Assembly (NCBI GenBank): GCA_018365995.1
Contig: JAGZIY010000004.1
Location: 1-64,000, forward strand
Length of the DNA stretch: 64,000 nt
Source: Butyricicoccus pullicaecorum
GTDB lineage: Bacteria; Bacillota; Clostridia; Oscillospirales; Butyricicoccaceae
Reading direction: 5' to 3'
Shown piece by piece: positions 1 through 8,528 of this stretch; the first letter of the stretch is position 1; the number at the start of each line of letters is the position of its first letter. Below the pieces are notes generated by a model, which saw only the letters and a program-made list of their open reading frames with translations, did no database searches and was not told where the DNA came from. The translations under genes were made by a program, and so were the position numbers.

Positions 1-537
1 TTAGCAGCAGGCAGTATCGCAAGTCCCGAAAAAAAGTGCCATTTGGAAATTAAAATCGGACATGCCATTTTGGGACGTGAGGTCATGAGTTTGCTTTTAG
101 ATGTCAATATGGCACCTAAGATGACAGAACGACGCACGGCATGGCTGCTATACTGGAAGGGAGCAGGTCAGATAGAGGATTTTTTGACGATGATTGGCGC
201 TCCTCATGCTGCGATGGCAATCATGGAGGCAAAAGTAGAAAAGCAGCTGCGCAATGAGGTTAACCGTGCGGTCAACTGTGAAACGGCAAATATTATTAAG
301 GTGACAAGTGCCTCAACACGGCAGATTGCAGCAATTGAGCGGGCACTGGCTTGCGGTGGCTTAGAGATTTTTCCGGAAAATTTGCGGGAAACGGTAGATT
401 TACGTGTCGCAAATCCGACTGCGAGTCTTTCGGAACTGGCGGCAATGTTTGACCCACCGATTTCAAAGCCCGGATTAAGTCATAGGCTGGGACGTATTAT
501 GGAAATCGCAACACATGTCACTAGGGATACTGAGTAA
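1..537 (+). CDS. whiA: WhiA sporulation/cell-division regulator, C-terminal part (partial)
   Basis: The reading frame is open from base 1, so the start lies upstream of the window. The visible ~178 residues match the C-terminal half of WhiA: the end of the LAGLIDADG-like domain, then a linker with RNEVNRAVNCETANI, then a helix-turn-helix of the sigma-factor region-4 type near the end (SLSELAAMFDPPISKPGLSHRL). WhiA is a DNA-binding protein needed for sporulation in actinobacteria and linked to division and chromosome segregation in Bacillus. It usually follows yvcJ (rapZ-like) and yvcK, which would lie upstream of the window. dnaE starts 12 bases after its stop, so the two are probably cotranscribed. 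Confidence 0.93.
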   Translation, partial: LAAGSIASPEKKCHLEIKIGHAILGREVMSLLLDVNMAPKMTERRTAWLLYWKGAGQIEDFLTMIGAPHAAMAIMEAKVEKQLRNEVNRAVNCETANIIKVTSASTRQIAAIERALACGGLEIFPENLRETVDLRVANPTASLSELAAMFDPPISKPGLSHRLGRIMEIATHVTRDTE

Positions 538-549
538 AAGGAGGAAGTA

Positions 550-3500
550 TTGGAAAACTTTGTACATTTGCACGTCCATACAGAGTATAGTCTGTTAGAT
601 GGTGCCTGCCGCATTGAAAAGCTGATGGAGCGTGTGGCAGAACTGGGGCAGCCGGCAGTTGCCATGACGGATCACGGTGTTATGTATGGTGCAATCGACT
701 TTTATCGTGCTGCCAAGGCACGGGGAATTCACCCTATCATTGGCTGTGAGGTGTATGTAACGCCAAATTCCCGTTTTGAACGTAGATATCAAAATGGAGA
801 ATGGCACAGACATTTGATTTTGCTTTGTGAAAATATGGAGGGATACCGTAATCTCATTCATATGGTGAGCCTCAGCTTTTCAGAGGGATTCTATGTACGC
901 CCGCGTGTGGATATGGAATTGCTGCGCACATATAGCAAGGGCATCATTTGTCTGTCTGCCTGCTTGGGTGGTGCGATTCCAAATGCACTCATGAATGGTG
1001 ATTACGAGGGGGCAAAGCGGCAGGCACTGGAATTCCGTGATATTTTTGGCGCACAGAATTTCTTTTTAGAGGTGCAGGATCATGGGATCGCCGTACAAAA
1101 AGAGGTTAATCTGGCGCTCTATCGTATGTCTGAAGAAACAGGAATCCCGCTCGTTGTTACAAATGACGCACATTATTTGACAAGGGAGGATGCCAAGATC
1201 CAAGATGTACTCATGGCGATCCAGATGGGAAAGACTGTGGAAGATCCCACCCGCATGCGGTTTGAGACCAGTGAGTTCTATATCAAGTCGGAAGCAGAAA
1301 TGCGTGCCATATTCCCCGCACATGAGGAGGCGCTTGCACGAACTGTAGAGATCGCAAACCGCTGTCAGGTGGAATTTGAGTTTGGAAAATATCATTTGCC
1401 GCAGTTTGATGTGCCGCAGGGTTTCACGGCGAGACAGTATCTGGATAAGCTGTGTCTGGAGGGGCTTTCCAAACGATATCCTAATGATGATGGAAGTATG
1501 CGAGAGCGAATGGATTACGAAATTCGCATGATCGATCAGATGGGATTTGTGGATTACTTCCTGATTGTGTCGGATTTCATTCGCTATGCAAAGTGTAATG
1601 GGATATCGGTTGGACCGGGGCGTGGCTCTGCCGCAGGCTCAATCGTATCCTATTGTCTGGGAATCACCGATTTAGATCCCATTAAATATTCTCTGTACTT
1701 TGAGCGCTTTCTCAATCCAGAGCGTGTATCCATGCCGGATATTGATATTGACTTTTGTTATGTACGTCGCCCAGAGGTGATCGACTATGTAACACGTAAG
1801 TATGGTGCGGACCATGTTGCGCAGATCGTAACTTTTGGAACCATGGCGGCGCGTGCTGCCATTCGAGATGTGGGACGGGCTCTGTCTATCCCTTATAATG
1901 AAGTCGATGTGGTTGCAAAGCAGGTGCCCATGGAGCTGCATATCACGATCGACCGTGCGTTGTCCATCAATCCGGAACTGAAAAAAATGTATGACAGCAA
2001 TCCAACGGTCAAAAATCTGATTGACACCGCACGTGCATTGGAAGGGATGCCGCGCCACGCATCTACCCATGCGGCAGGGGTTGTCATTACCAAAGATCCG
2101 GTAGATGCCTATGTCCCGCTTGCGAAAAATGATGAGCAAATCGTCACGCAGTTTCCCATGACAACACTCGAAGAATTGGGACTTTTGAAGATGGACTTTT
2201 TGGGTCTGCGCACGCTGACAGTCATTGCAGATGCCGAAAAAATGGTGCGCCGGCATACGCCTGATTTTTCGATTGAGCATATTTCCAATGAGGACGAGCA
2301 AACCTTCCATATGCTGGGGCAGGGCAAAACTATGGGTGTGTTTCAACTCGAATCGGCGGGCATTACCAATGTTGTAACCGGACTGCGCCCGCAGTCGATA
2401 GAAGATATCACGGCGGTAGTTGCGCTCTATCGACCGGGTCCCATGCAGTCGATTCCGAGATATATCGAATGTCGGCATCATCCTGAGAAAGTGACCTATA
2501 AGCATCCGCTTTTAGAGCCTATTCTGTCCGTTACTTATGGCTGTATGGTTTATCAAGAGCAGGTTATGGAGGCATTTCGGCGGCTTGCAGGCTACTCTCT
2601 GGGCAAGGCGGATATGGTGCGCCGGGCTATGAGTAAGAAAAAATTCAAGGAACTGGAAAAAGAACGCATCAGCTTTATTTATGGCAATCCGGAGGAAGGC
2701 ATCGATGGCGCCATTGCACGCGGTGTTCCAGAAGATGTGGCGGCTTCTATCTTTAATGAAATCATGGATTTTGCGAACTATGCCTTCAATAAGGCACATG
2801 CTGTTTGTTATGCTGTGGTTTCTTATCGTACTGCATACCTCAAATGCCATTATCCAAGAGAATACCTTGCGGCATTGCTGACTTCTGTTTTGGACGCTCC
2901 GGCAAAGATTTCAGAATATATTGCAGAGGCACGTGAAATGGGGATTCGCGTTTTGCCGCCCGATGTCAACAGTTCAGAGGATGGTTTCTCGGTGTCTGGT
3001 GATAATATTCGCTTTGGTCTTGCGGCAATCAAAAACGTAGGACGTGGGTTTATGCGTCAGCTGGTAGAAGAACGTGAGGCGAATGGACCATATCAGTCGC
3101 TTTTGGATTTTTGTCAGCGCTTGTATGACAAAGAGCTTAATCGACGTGCACTGGAAAGCCTTATTCAGGCGGGTGCATTTGACTCTATGGGCTTTCATCG
3201 CAGTCAGCTGCTTGCTGTATTTGAGCGGGTAGTCGATGCTGTTGCAAATGAGCGTAAGAAGAATGTAGCAGGTCAGCTGGATTTGTTCGGTATGGGAATG
3301 GAGGATGTCAAGGATCAGGAAATTGATATGCCCAACATGCCAGAACTCAACAAACGGGAGTTGCTTGTGATGGAAAAGCAGACAACGGGTATGTATCTTT
3401 CAGGGCACCCGATGGATGCCTATCGAGAGCTTGCTGCCCGTGCACATGCGGCTTTTATTCGTAAGATCAATGAGGATTTGAGTGCAGATGCGACCGAGCC

Positions 3501-4065
3501 GTATTATAAAGATGGCATGACGGTACGCCTTGCCTGCGTGGTGTCCAATATGCGTCTCAAAGCAACCAAAGCGGGCAATATGATGGCGTATGCGGTTCTT
3601 GAGGATATTTCAGGAACCATTGAGTTGGTGATTTTTCCAAATGTATTGCAGCAGTATGGCTCCTATTTTTCGGAAGACGCTGCTGTTTTGGTGACAGGAC
3701 GCATTGATGCACGGGAAGACGAAGCGCCAAAACTCATTGCACAGATGGCAGCTCCTTTGACGGAGGAAAGCGTGGCAGCTCTGTGTGCGCAGCAGGAGCC
3801 CAAGAGGTCTGTATTCACAGCACCACAGGCGATGGCACGTTCTGGACAGAAGCTGCATCTGCGTGTTCCAGATATGGAAGGAACCTTGTTTGAAGAAGCG
3901 AAACGGTTTCTCTTGCAGCATCCGGGAGAGATTCCGGTGATTTTCTATCCATTGGATACAGGAAAGCGTATGCTTGCCCCAAGACAGATGTGGTGTGAGG
4001 GAAACTTGCAGCTTGTCCAAAAGCTGCGTTTTGCTCTTGGCAATGAAAATGTGATTTTGAAATAA
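550..4065 (+). CDS. dnaE: DNA polymerase III alpha subunit (DnaE type)
   Basis: A replicative polymerase of 1171 residues, near the usual length for DnaE. It opens with a PHP domain (HLHVHTEYSLLDG). The catalytic PDIDIDF aspartates lie at about residues 396-402 and a third acidic site (KMDFLGL) near 548. The helix-hairpin-helix and the C-terminal OB fold (from about residue 990) follow. I choose a TTG start at 550 because AAGGAGG lies at a good distance upstream and the conserved N-terminus begins there. In Firmicutes DnaE works with PolC, extending primers on the lagging strand. It follows whiA closely. No plus-strand terminator is seen after it; the hairpin downstream faces the other way. 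Confidence 0.97.
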   Translation: MENFVHLHVHTEYSLLDGACRIEKLMERVAELGQPAVAMTDHGVMYGAIDFYRAAKARGIHPIIGCEVYVTPNSRFERRYQNGEWHRHLILLCENMEGYRNLIHMVSLSFSEGFYVRPRVDMELLRTYSKGIICLSACLGGAIPNALMNGDYEGAKRQALEFRDIFGAQNFFLEVQDHGIAVQKEVNLALYRMSEETGIPLVVTNDAHYLTREDAKIQDVLMAIQMGKTVEDPTRMRFETSEFYIKSEAEMRAIFPAHEEALARTVEIANRCQVEFEFGKYHLPQFDVPQGFTARQYLDKLCLEGLSKRYPNDDGSMRERMDYEIRMIDQMGFVDYFLIVSDFIRYAKCNGISVGPGRGSAAGSIVSYCLGITDLDPIKYSLYFERFLNPERVSMPDIDIDFCYVRRPEVIDYVTRKYGADHVAQIVTFGTMAARAAIRDVGRALSIPYNEVDVVAKQVPMELHITIDRALSINPELKKMYDSNPTVKNLIDTARALEGMPRHASTHAAGVVITKDPVDAYVPLAKNDEQIVTQFPMTTLEELGLLKMDFLGLRTLTVIADAEKMVRRHTPDFSIEHISNEDEQTFHMLGQGKTMGVFQLESAGITNVVTGLRPQSIEDITAVVALYRPGPMQSIPRYIECRHHPEKVTYKHPLLEPILSVTYGCMVYQEQVMEAFRRLAGYSLGKADMVRRAMSKKKFKELEKERISFIYGNPEEGIDGAIARGVPEDVAASIFNEIMDFANYAFNKAHAVCYAVVSYRTAYLKCHYPREYLAALLTSVLDAPAKISEYIAEAREMGIRVLPPDVNSSEDGFSVSGDNIRFGLAAIKNVGRGFMRQLVEEREANGPYQSLLDFCQRLYDKELNRRALESLIQAGAFDSMGFHRSQLLAVFERVVDAVANERKKNVAGQLDLFGMGMEDVKDQEIDMPNMPELNKRELLVMEKQTTGMYLSGHPMDAYRELAARAHAAFIRKINEDLSADATEPYYKDGMTVRLACVVSNMRLKATKAGNMMAYAVLEDISGTIELVIFPNVLQQYGSYFSEDAAVLVTGRIDAREDEAPKLIAQMAAPLTEESVAALCAQQEPKRSVFTAPQAMARSGQKLHLRVPDMEGTLFEEAKRFLLQHPGEIPVIFYPLDTGKRMLAPRQMWCEGNLQLVQKLRFALGNENVILK

Positions 4066-4102
4066 AAAAAAACCTGCTCTGCGGAACGATACGCAGAGCA
4101 GG
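4064..4102 (-). terminator. Intrinsic terminator of the candidate small RNA
   Basis: A perfect 11-bp GC-rich stem (4092-4102 with 4073-4083, 8-nt loop) is followed on the minus strand by nine U residues. On the plus strand there is no U-run after the hairpin, so it terminates minus-strand transcription and is not a dnaE terminator. Confidence 0.85.
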
Positions 4103-4257
4103 TAAGAGGAACCAATAGGCTGCACAGGGGGGTGTAGCCTATTGCTTTCAGCAGGCAAGAGGATAATAGTTGAAGATGTAAGTAACCTGCTGAGATGAAG
4201 AAAAGAATGTGTTGTGTGAAAATCAGGATGTGCTGAATGAACACACAATTACATTAC
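4064..4257 (-). ncRNA. Candidate small structured RNA convergent with dnaE
   Basis: No convincing protein is encoded here, but the minus strand has every mark of a ~190-nt RNA gene: an extended -10, four successive hairpins and a U9 terminator. From 5' to 3' the stems are 4242-4248 with 4212-4218 (7 bp); 4186-4193 with 4148-4155 (8 bp, 30-nt CU-rich loop); 4136-4144 with 4113-4121 (9 bp plus an inner 3 bp, loop of six C); and the 11-bp terminator 4092-4102 with 4073-4083. The six-C loop and CU-rich single strands resemble the C-rich motifs by which Firmicute sRNAs such as RsaE/RoxS pair with ribosome binding sites. It does not fit 6S, tmRNA, RNase P or SRP RNA. Its 3' end touches the dnaE stop codon. 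The structure is seen directly; the function is inferred. Confidence 0.6.
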
Positions 4258-4573
4258 GAGGTTATTATAGCAAGATTTGTGAAAAAGACCAGAGAATTTG
4301 GAAAAGTGTATGAGGAAAATGCAGAAGCGATTTGTGTATGTGTGGAGGACAAGATATTTTCGTTTGTTCTAAAATATTTTTTGGTAAAGCCCCAAAAATA
4401 TTTTCACAAATATATCGGAATCGCTGTCAATGGGGCACTTGTACGAGATAGCACGGTATGAGCAAAGTGAATTATGGACTAAAATGGTAGATGAAAGCTT
4501 TTCCAAAAAGGAAAAATCTGTGCGTCGTGATTTTATAACAATCCAGATAAAACAGGAGAAGCAGCAGAGGGAA
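4258..4573. other. Intergenic stretch without a recognisable gene
   Basis: Apart from the minus-strand promoter at its left end and the B12-operon promoter at its right end, I see nothing functional. Short open frames exist on both strands but lack ribosome binding sites and recognisable protein sequence. Confidence 0.5.
4264..4272 (-). promoter_or_regulatory. Extended -10 promoter for the candidate small RNA
   Basis: On the minus strand the sequence reads TGC-TATAAT, a perfect -10 hexamer with the TGn extension. No good -35 box is visible at 16-18 bp, which extended -10 promoters can tolerate. The expected start of transcription is near 4257, just before the first hairpin. Confidence 0.55.
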
Positions 4574-4602
4574 TTGACAAGGAAATCAGAACGCGCTACA
4601 AT
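4574..4602 (+). promoter_or_regulatory. Sigma-A promoter of the cobalamin operon
   Basis: TTGACA (4574-4579), a 17-bp spacer, then TACAAT (4597-4602): a near-consensus housekeeping promoter. The start of transcription should be near 4609, a few bases before the cobalamin riboswitch. Confidence 0.85.
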
Positions 4603-4611
4603 AAGCACAGT

Positions 4612-4800
4612 TCTTGTTCTATATGCCAAAGGGTGCCTGTAGAGATACAGGGTAAAAGGGAATTGGGTGAAACTCCCAAACGGTCCCGCCGCTGTAAGAG
4701 GGAAGCCATTTGCAAGATTGAGTCACTGGTTTTTGATACCGGGAAGACCGCATCTGGCGCAGATCCTTGAGTCAGAAAACCTGCCCGTGCGGTCACAATA
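4612..4800 (+). promoter_or_regulatory. Cobalamin (adenosylcobalamin) riboswitch aptamer
   Basis: The conserved blocks appear in order: GGGTGAAACTCCC, the B12 box GCCGCTGTAAGAGG (core at 4688-4696), GAGTCACTGG, ACCGGGAAGACC, and the closing GAGTCAGAAAACCTGCC at about 4769-4785. This aptamer binds adenosylcobalamin and represses expression. It lies between the operon promoter and a terminator placed immediately before cbiD. The bases 4792-4799 can pair with the 5' arm of that terminator in seven of eight positions, which suggests an antiterminator. Confidence 0.96.
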
Positions 4801-4873
4801 CATACCCATACTACGAGGAATTAGTTGGGCAATTATGTATAATGTGTAATCCATTACACACATAGGATATGGT

Positions 4874-4923
4874 ATCGTGACTGCCGCAGGACAACTGTTC
4901 CTACCGATGTCACGATTTTTTTT
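4874..4923 (+). terminator. Riboswitch-controlled intrinsic terminator before cbiD
   Basis: ATCGTGAC (4874-4881) pairs with GTCACGAT (4909-4916), with further inner pairing, and a run of eight T follows (4916-4923). It ends 17 bases before the chosen cbiD start. A separate 8-bp hairpin (4843-4850 with 4853-4860) lies just upstream. This is the expected expression platform of a transcriptional B12 switch. Confidence 0.88.
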
Positions 4924-4940
4924 GCAGTATGGAGAAAATT

Positions 4941-6077
4941 ATGCAGAGTCTTGTTTATAAAAATCAAACCGCGATGCGACGTGGATATACAACTGGATCG
5001 TGTGCTGCTGCTGCGGCGCAGGCGGCGGCGCTTTTGCTGCTGACCGGACAGGTACCGGAGTGTATTGCGCTGCATACACCAAAAGGAATCGTATTGCAGC
5101 TGCATCCTGAGCAGGCACATATGGACGGAGAGGCAGCAGTTTGTTGTGTGCAAAAGGATAGCGGAGATGACCCTGATGTTACAAATGGAATTCGCATTTT
5201 TGCAAGAGTGTCAAGAGCAGCGCAGGGAATTGTTCTGGAAGGTGGCTCCGGTGTCGGAACAGTCACACGTTCGGGGTTGGCGGTTCCTGTTGGACAGCCC
5301 GCTATCAATCCGGGACCACGGGCACAGATTCGTGCCGCAGTAGAAAAAGCTATGCAGCAGGCAGGATATCAGGGCGGGCTGCTTGTGACGATTTGTGCCG
5401 AAAATGGAAAAGAAATTGCAGAACAGACCTATAATGCACATTTAGGTGTTGTGGGTGGTATTTCGATTCTGGGAACGAGCGGTATTGTTGAGCCAATGAG
5501 CGAAACGGCGCTCATAGATACCACGCACTTGGAGCTTGATAGTCTATATGAAACAGCGCCTGAGCGGGTTCTGATTTGTCCCGGAAATTATGGTGCGGAT
5601 TTTGCACGTGATGTATTGGGGCTGGAGTTGGAACGTGCAGTCAAATGTTCGAATTTTATTGGTGACGCATTGGATTATGCAGCATGGAAAGGATTCTGCA
5701 AGATTTTTCTTGTAGGGCATGCAGGAAAGCTTGTGAAGCTTGCGGCTGGCATTTTTAATACCCATTCTTCTGTGGCAGACGGCAGACAAGAAATTTTTGT
5801 CTCGCATGCTGCGCTGTGCGGGGCACCGATGGAGGCTTTGTGTGCGCTGCGGGATTCGGTTACGGTAGATGCCTGCATTCGTATTCTTGATACATATGGG
5901 ATTCGGGAGCAGGTATTTGAAACCATCGGGCAAGCCATTACAGTGCGTTTGAGTCGGCGATTGCGCTTGCAGGAACAAGCAGAAATTGGATTTTTGATGT
6001 TTACAAACCAAAATGGGATTCTGACACAGTCTGAGAATGCCAGAAGTTTATGTGAGGAGTTTCGAGGGAGCTTATGA
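4941..6077 (+). CDS. cbiD: Cobalt-precorrin-5B C1-methyltransferase
   Basis: CbiD methylates C-1 of the corrin ring in the anaerobic B12 pathway, using S-adenosylmethionine. The protein has 378 residues, normal for the family, and carries the typical N-terminal block RRGYTTGSCAAAAAQ and a central VGGISILGTSGIVEPMS. I choose the ATG at 4941 because GGAGA sits 6-7 bases upstream; an in-frame ATG at 4929 has only the terminator U-run before it. It is the first gene of the 23-gene operon and its end overlaps cbiL by four bases. Confidence 0.96.
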   Translation: MQSLVYKNQTAMRRGYTTGSCAAAAAQAAALLLLTGQVPECIALHTPKGIVLQLHPEQAHMDGEAAVCCVQKDSGDDPDVTNGIRIFARVSRAAQGIVLEGGSGVGTVTRSGLAVPVGQPAINPGPRAQIRAAVEKAMQQAGYQGGLLVTICAENGKEIAEQTYNAHLGVVGGISILGTSGIVEPMSETALIDTTHLELDSLYETAPERVLICPGNYGADFARDVLGLELERAVKCSNFIGDALDYAAWKGFCKIFLVGHAGKLVKLAAGIFNTHSSVADGRQEIFVSHAALCGAPMEALCALRDSVTVDACIRILDTYGIREQVFETIGQAITVRLSRRLRLQEQAEIGFLMFTNQNGILTQSENARSLCEEFRGSL

Positions 6078-6766
6078 AACAGGGAAAATTATATGGAATC
6101 GGTGTTGGACCGGGCGATCCAGAGCTTATGACCTGCAAGGCGGTTCGTCTCATTCAGGAATGTGATGTCATCGCTGTGCCAAAAGGTGGCACAGGCGAAC
6201 AGACTGCACTCACGATTGCCGCAAGGTGGATAGAAGGGAAGCAGATTTTGCATTGTGATATGCCTATGACACGAGATCAGGAGGTATTGCATGCCTGTCA
6301 TGACAAGGCAGCGGATGACATTTGTGCGCTGTTAGATGCGGGCAGGAGCGTTGCATTTTTGACGCTTGGCGATCCAGCAGTATACTCGACCTATTGGTAT
6401 GTACATCGCAGAGTACAGGCGCGCGGATATGATGTGGAAATTGTGCCGGGTGTTCCTTCCTTCTGTGCTGTGGCAGCACGCTTGGGACAGGCTTTGTGTG
6501 AAGGCAGTCAGATGCTGCACATCATTCCGGCTTCGCACAATGCAACCGATACAGGTCTGGCACTTCCGGGAAATAAGGTTCTTATGAAGGCAGGACGTTC
6601 GATTTTAGAGGTACGCGACCTGCTGGAAGCACAGGGCAAGGGCGATACTGCTGCTTTGGTAGAAAGATGCGGCATGGAAGGGGAACGAGTGGTGCACGAT
6701 TTGCGTGAACTGGACGATCCAACCGGATATTTTTCGGTGATTTTGGTGCGGGAGGAACAGAAATGA
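6074..6766 (+). CDS. cbiL: Cobalt-precorrin-2 C20-methyltransferase
   Basis: A tetrapyrrole methylase of 230 residues, with the N-terminal GIGVGPGDPELMTCKAVRLI motif and the internal LTLGDPAVYST and EIVPGVPSFCAVAARLG motifs that mark the C20 enzyme (CbiL/CobI). It transfers a methyl group from S-adenosylmethionine to C-20 of cobalt-factor II/precorrin-2. The start is fused to the cbiD stop (ATGA), indicating translational coupling, and its own stop overlaps cbiF the same way. Confidence 0.95.
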   Translation: MKQGKLYGIGVGPGDPELMTCKAVRLIQECDVIAVPKGGTGEQTALTIAARWIEGKQILHCDMPMTRDQEVLHACHDKAADDICALLDAGRSVAFLTLGDPAVYSTYWYVHRRVQARGYDVEIVPGVPSFCAVAARLGQALCEGSQMLHIIPASHNATDTGLALPGNKVLMKAGRSILEVRDLLEAQGKGDTAALVERCGMEGERVVHDLRELDDPTGYFSVILVREEQK

Positions 6767-7518
6767 TATACTTTGTTGGTGCTGGGTCTGGTGCACCGGA
6801 TCTCATCACAGTGCGCGGTGCAAAACTGCTGGCACAGGCCGATGTTGTGGTTTATGCGGGCTCTCTTGTAAATCCGGCATTGTTAGATGGCTGTAAGCCG
6901 GAATGTCAAAAATATAATAGTGCGAAAATGACGCTCGAGGAGGTCATGGAGGTTATGGTTCCTGCGGAACAAGCAGGAAAATGTGTCGTGCGGCTGCACA
7001 CAGGAGACCCTTGCGTGTATGGTGCCCATCGCGAACAGATGGATATTTTGGATACACATGGAATTTCCTATGAGGTGGTGCCGGGGGTTTCTTCGTTTTG
7101 CGGAGCCGCCGCTGCACTCAAGGCAGAATATACCCTGCCCAATGTCAGCCAAACCGTGATTTTAACACGCATGGAGGGCAGAACCCCTGTACCGGAAAAA
7201 GAAAAAATCGAGCTTTTGGCAGCGCATGGTGCAACCATGGTGATTTTTCTCTCTGCTGGACAGATGGAGCAGCTTTCCGAACGCTTGCAGGCGGGCGGAT
7301 ATGCCGCAGATACTCCAGTTGGTATTGTATATAAGGCGACATGGCCGGATGAAAAGGTGATTCGCACAACGGTCGGGGAAATGGCACAGGCTGCGCGTGC
7401 GCACCAAATCACCAAGACAGCTCTCATTACCGTTGGAAATTTTTTGGGTGACATCTATGAGCGCTCTAAGCTCTATGACCCAACCTTTACCACCGAATTT
7501 CGTGAGGCAAGTAAATGA
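6763..7518 (+). CDS. cbiF: Cobalt-precorrin-4 C11-methyltransferase
   Basis: This 251-residue tetrapyrrole methylase starts with FVGAGSGAPDLITVRGAKLL and VYAGSLV, the signature of the C11 enzyme CbiF/CobM. HTGDPCVYGA and YEVVPGVSSFCGAAAAL form the substrate and S-adenosylmethionine pocket. It acts after ring contraction by CbiH and before CbiG opens the delta-lactone; cbiG is the next gene. Both ends overlap their neighbours by four bases. Confidence 0.95.
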   Translation: MIYFVGAGSGAPDLITVRGAKLLAQADVVVYAGSLVNPALLDGCKPECQKYNSAKMTLEEVMEVMVPAEQAGKCVVRLHTGDPCVYGAHREQMDILDTHGISYEVVPGVSSFCGAAAALKAEYTLPNVSQTVILTRMEGRTPVPEKEKIELLAAHGATMVIFLSAGQMEQLSERLQAGGYAADTPVGIVYKATWPDEKVIRTTVGEMAQAARAHQITKTALITVGNFLGDIYERSKLYDPTFTTEFREASK

Positions 7519-8528
7519 TTCGGGTAAAAATCATTTCATTTACAGCGCAGGGGGCAAAGACAGGAGAGCAGGTGGCACAAAGTCTGCCGGACTGCTGTGC
7601 AGAGCGTTATGCAAGAGGTGTAGATGCTTCGCTTAAGCAGACGAAGCTATCCCGTATGGTGCAGCAGGCGATGGCAGACTGCGACCTGATTGTATTTGTA
7701 GGCGCGGCCGGAATTGCAGTGCGCATGTGTGCACCCTTCTTGCAGGGAAAGCAATATGATCCGGCAGTTCTTGTGATAGATGAGCAGGCAAAGTTTGTGA
7801 TTTCTCTGCTGTCTGGACATTTGGGTGGTGCCAATACGCTGGCACAGCAGATTGCAGAGGGAGTTGGCGCACAGCCAGTCATTACTACTGCAACAGATGG
7901 ATGGGGTGCGTTTGCTGTGGACACATGGGCAAAGGCACATAATTGTACTGTGCATGAGGTTGCCCGAATCAAGCATATTTCTGGGGCAATCCTGTCGGGA
8001 CAGCCTGTGGGTTTTCAGAGTGATTTCCCTGTTTCGGGCGCGCTGCCCGATGGGATTGGCGTACAAGGAGAGAGCGGCATTGTGATTTCCGTGCGGCTGA
8101 CAAGTATCCCGTTTCCAAACACGCTGCATCTGATTCCGCGCATTGTGACGCTCGGTATTGGGTGCAGACGTGGGACAGAACAGGAAGCGATTGCACAGGC
8201 AGCCAGCCGGATTTTGGAGGAAGAACAGATCCCGTGGTCTGCCATTCGTGCGGTGGCTTCCATTGATATCAAAAAAGATGAGCTGGGGCTTTGTGCGTTT
8301 TGTCAGCAGCACGCGCTGCCGTTTGTGACTTATACGGCACAGGAGTTACGCGAGACACCCGGACAATATACGGCATCTGCTTTTGTACAGCATACCGTTG
8401 GGGTGGACAATGTGTGTGAGCGTGCAGCAATCCGGGCGAGTGAGAATGGACAGCTTCTGCGTGCAAAAACATCATGTGGAGGCATTACCATTGCGCTGGC
8501 GGTGCACGATTGGGAGGTAGTGTTTTGA
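7515..8528 (+). CDS. cbiG: Cobalt-precorrin-5A hydrolase
   Basis: CbiG opens the delta-lactone ring of cobalt-precorrin-5A and releases the two-carbon fragment as acetaldehyde; it occurs only in the anaerobic pathway. The 337 residues show an N-terminal domain with LSGHLGGANTLAQQIA and TTATDGWGAFAVDTWA, and a C-terminal domain with LGIGCRRGTEQEAI and the end motif SCGGITIALAVH. The length is normal for a stand-alone CbiG. Its stop codon is overlapped by the hemA start. Confidence 0.95.
   Translation: MIRVKIISFTAQGAKTGEQVAQSLPDCCAERYARGVDASLKQTKLSRMVQQAMADCDLIVFVGAAGIAVRMCAPFLQGKQYDPAVLVIDEQAKFVISLLSGHLGGANTLAQQIAEGVGAQPVITTATDGWGAFAVDTWAKAHNCTVHEVARIKHISGAILSGQPVGFQSDFPVSGALPDGIGVQGESGIVISVRLTSIPFPNTLHLIPRIVTLGIGCRRGTEQEAIAQAASRILEEEQIPWSAIRAVASIDIKKDELGLCAFCQQHALPFVTYTAQELRETPGQYTASAFVQHTVGVDNVCERAAIRASENGQLLRAKTSCGGITIALAVHDWEVVF

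Noticed and set aside
1672..2505. 277-codon minus-strand open frame inside dnaE
   Set aside because: Shadow of a highly conserved gene; composition is driven by the dnaE codons and no ribosome site is present.
3610..4248. Minus-strand open frames of 212 and 99 codons through the end of dnaE and the intergenic region
   Set aside because: Most of their length is antisense to dnaE, the protein sequence is not recognisable, and a promoter, hairpins and terminator in the intergenic part fit an RNA gene better.
4237..4642. Two short plus-strand frames before the B12 riboswitch
   Set aside because: No ribosome binding sites, low-quality sequence; the second runs through the operon promoter and into the riboswitch.
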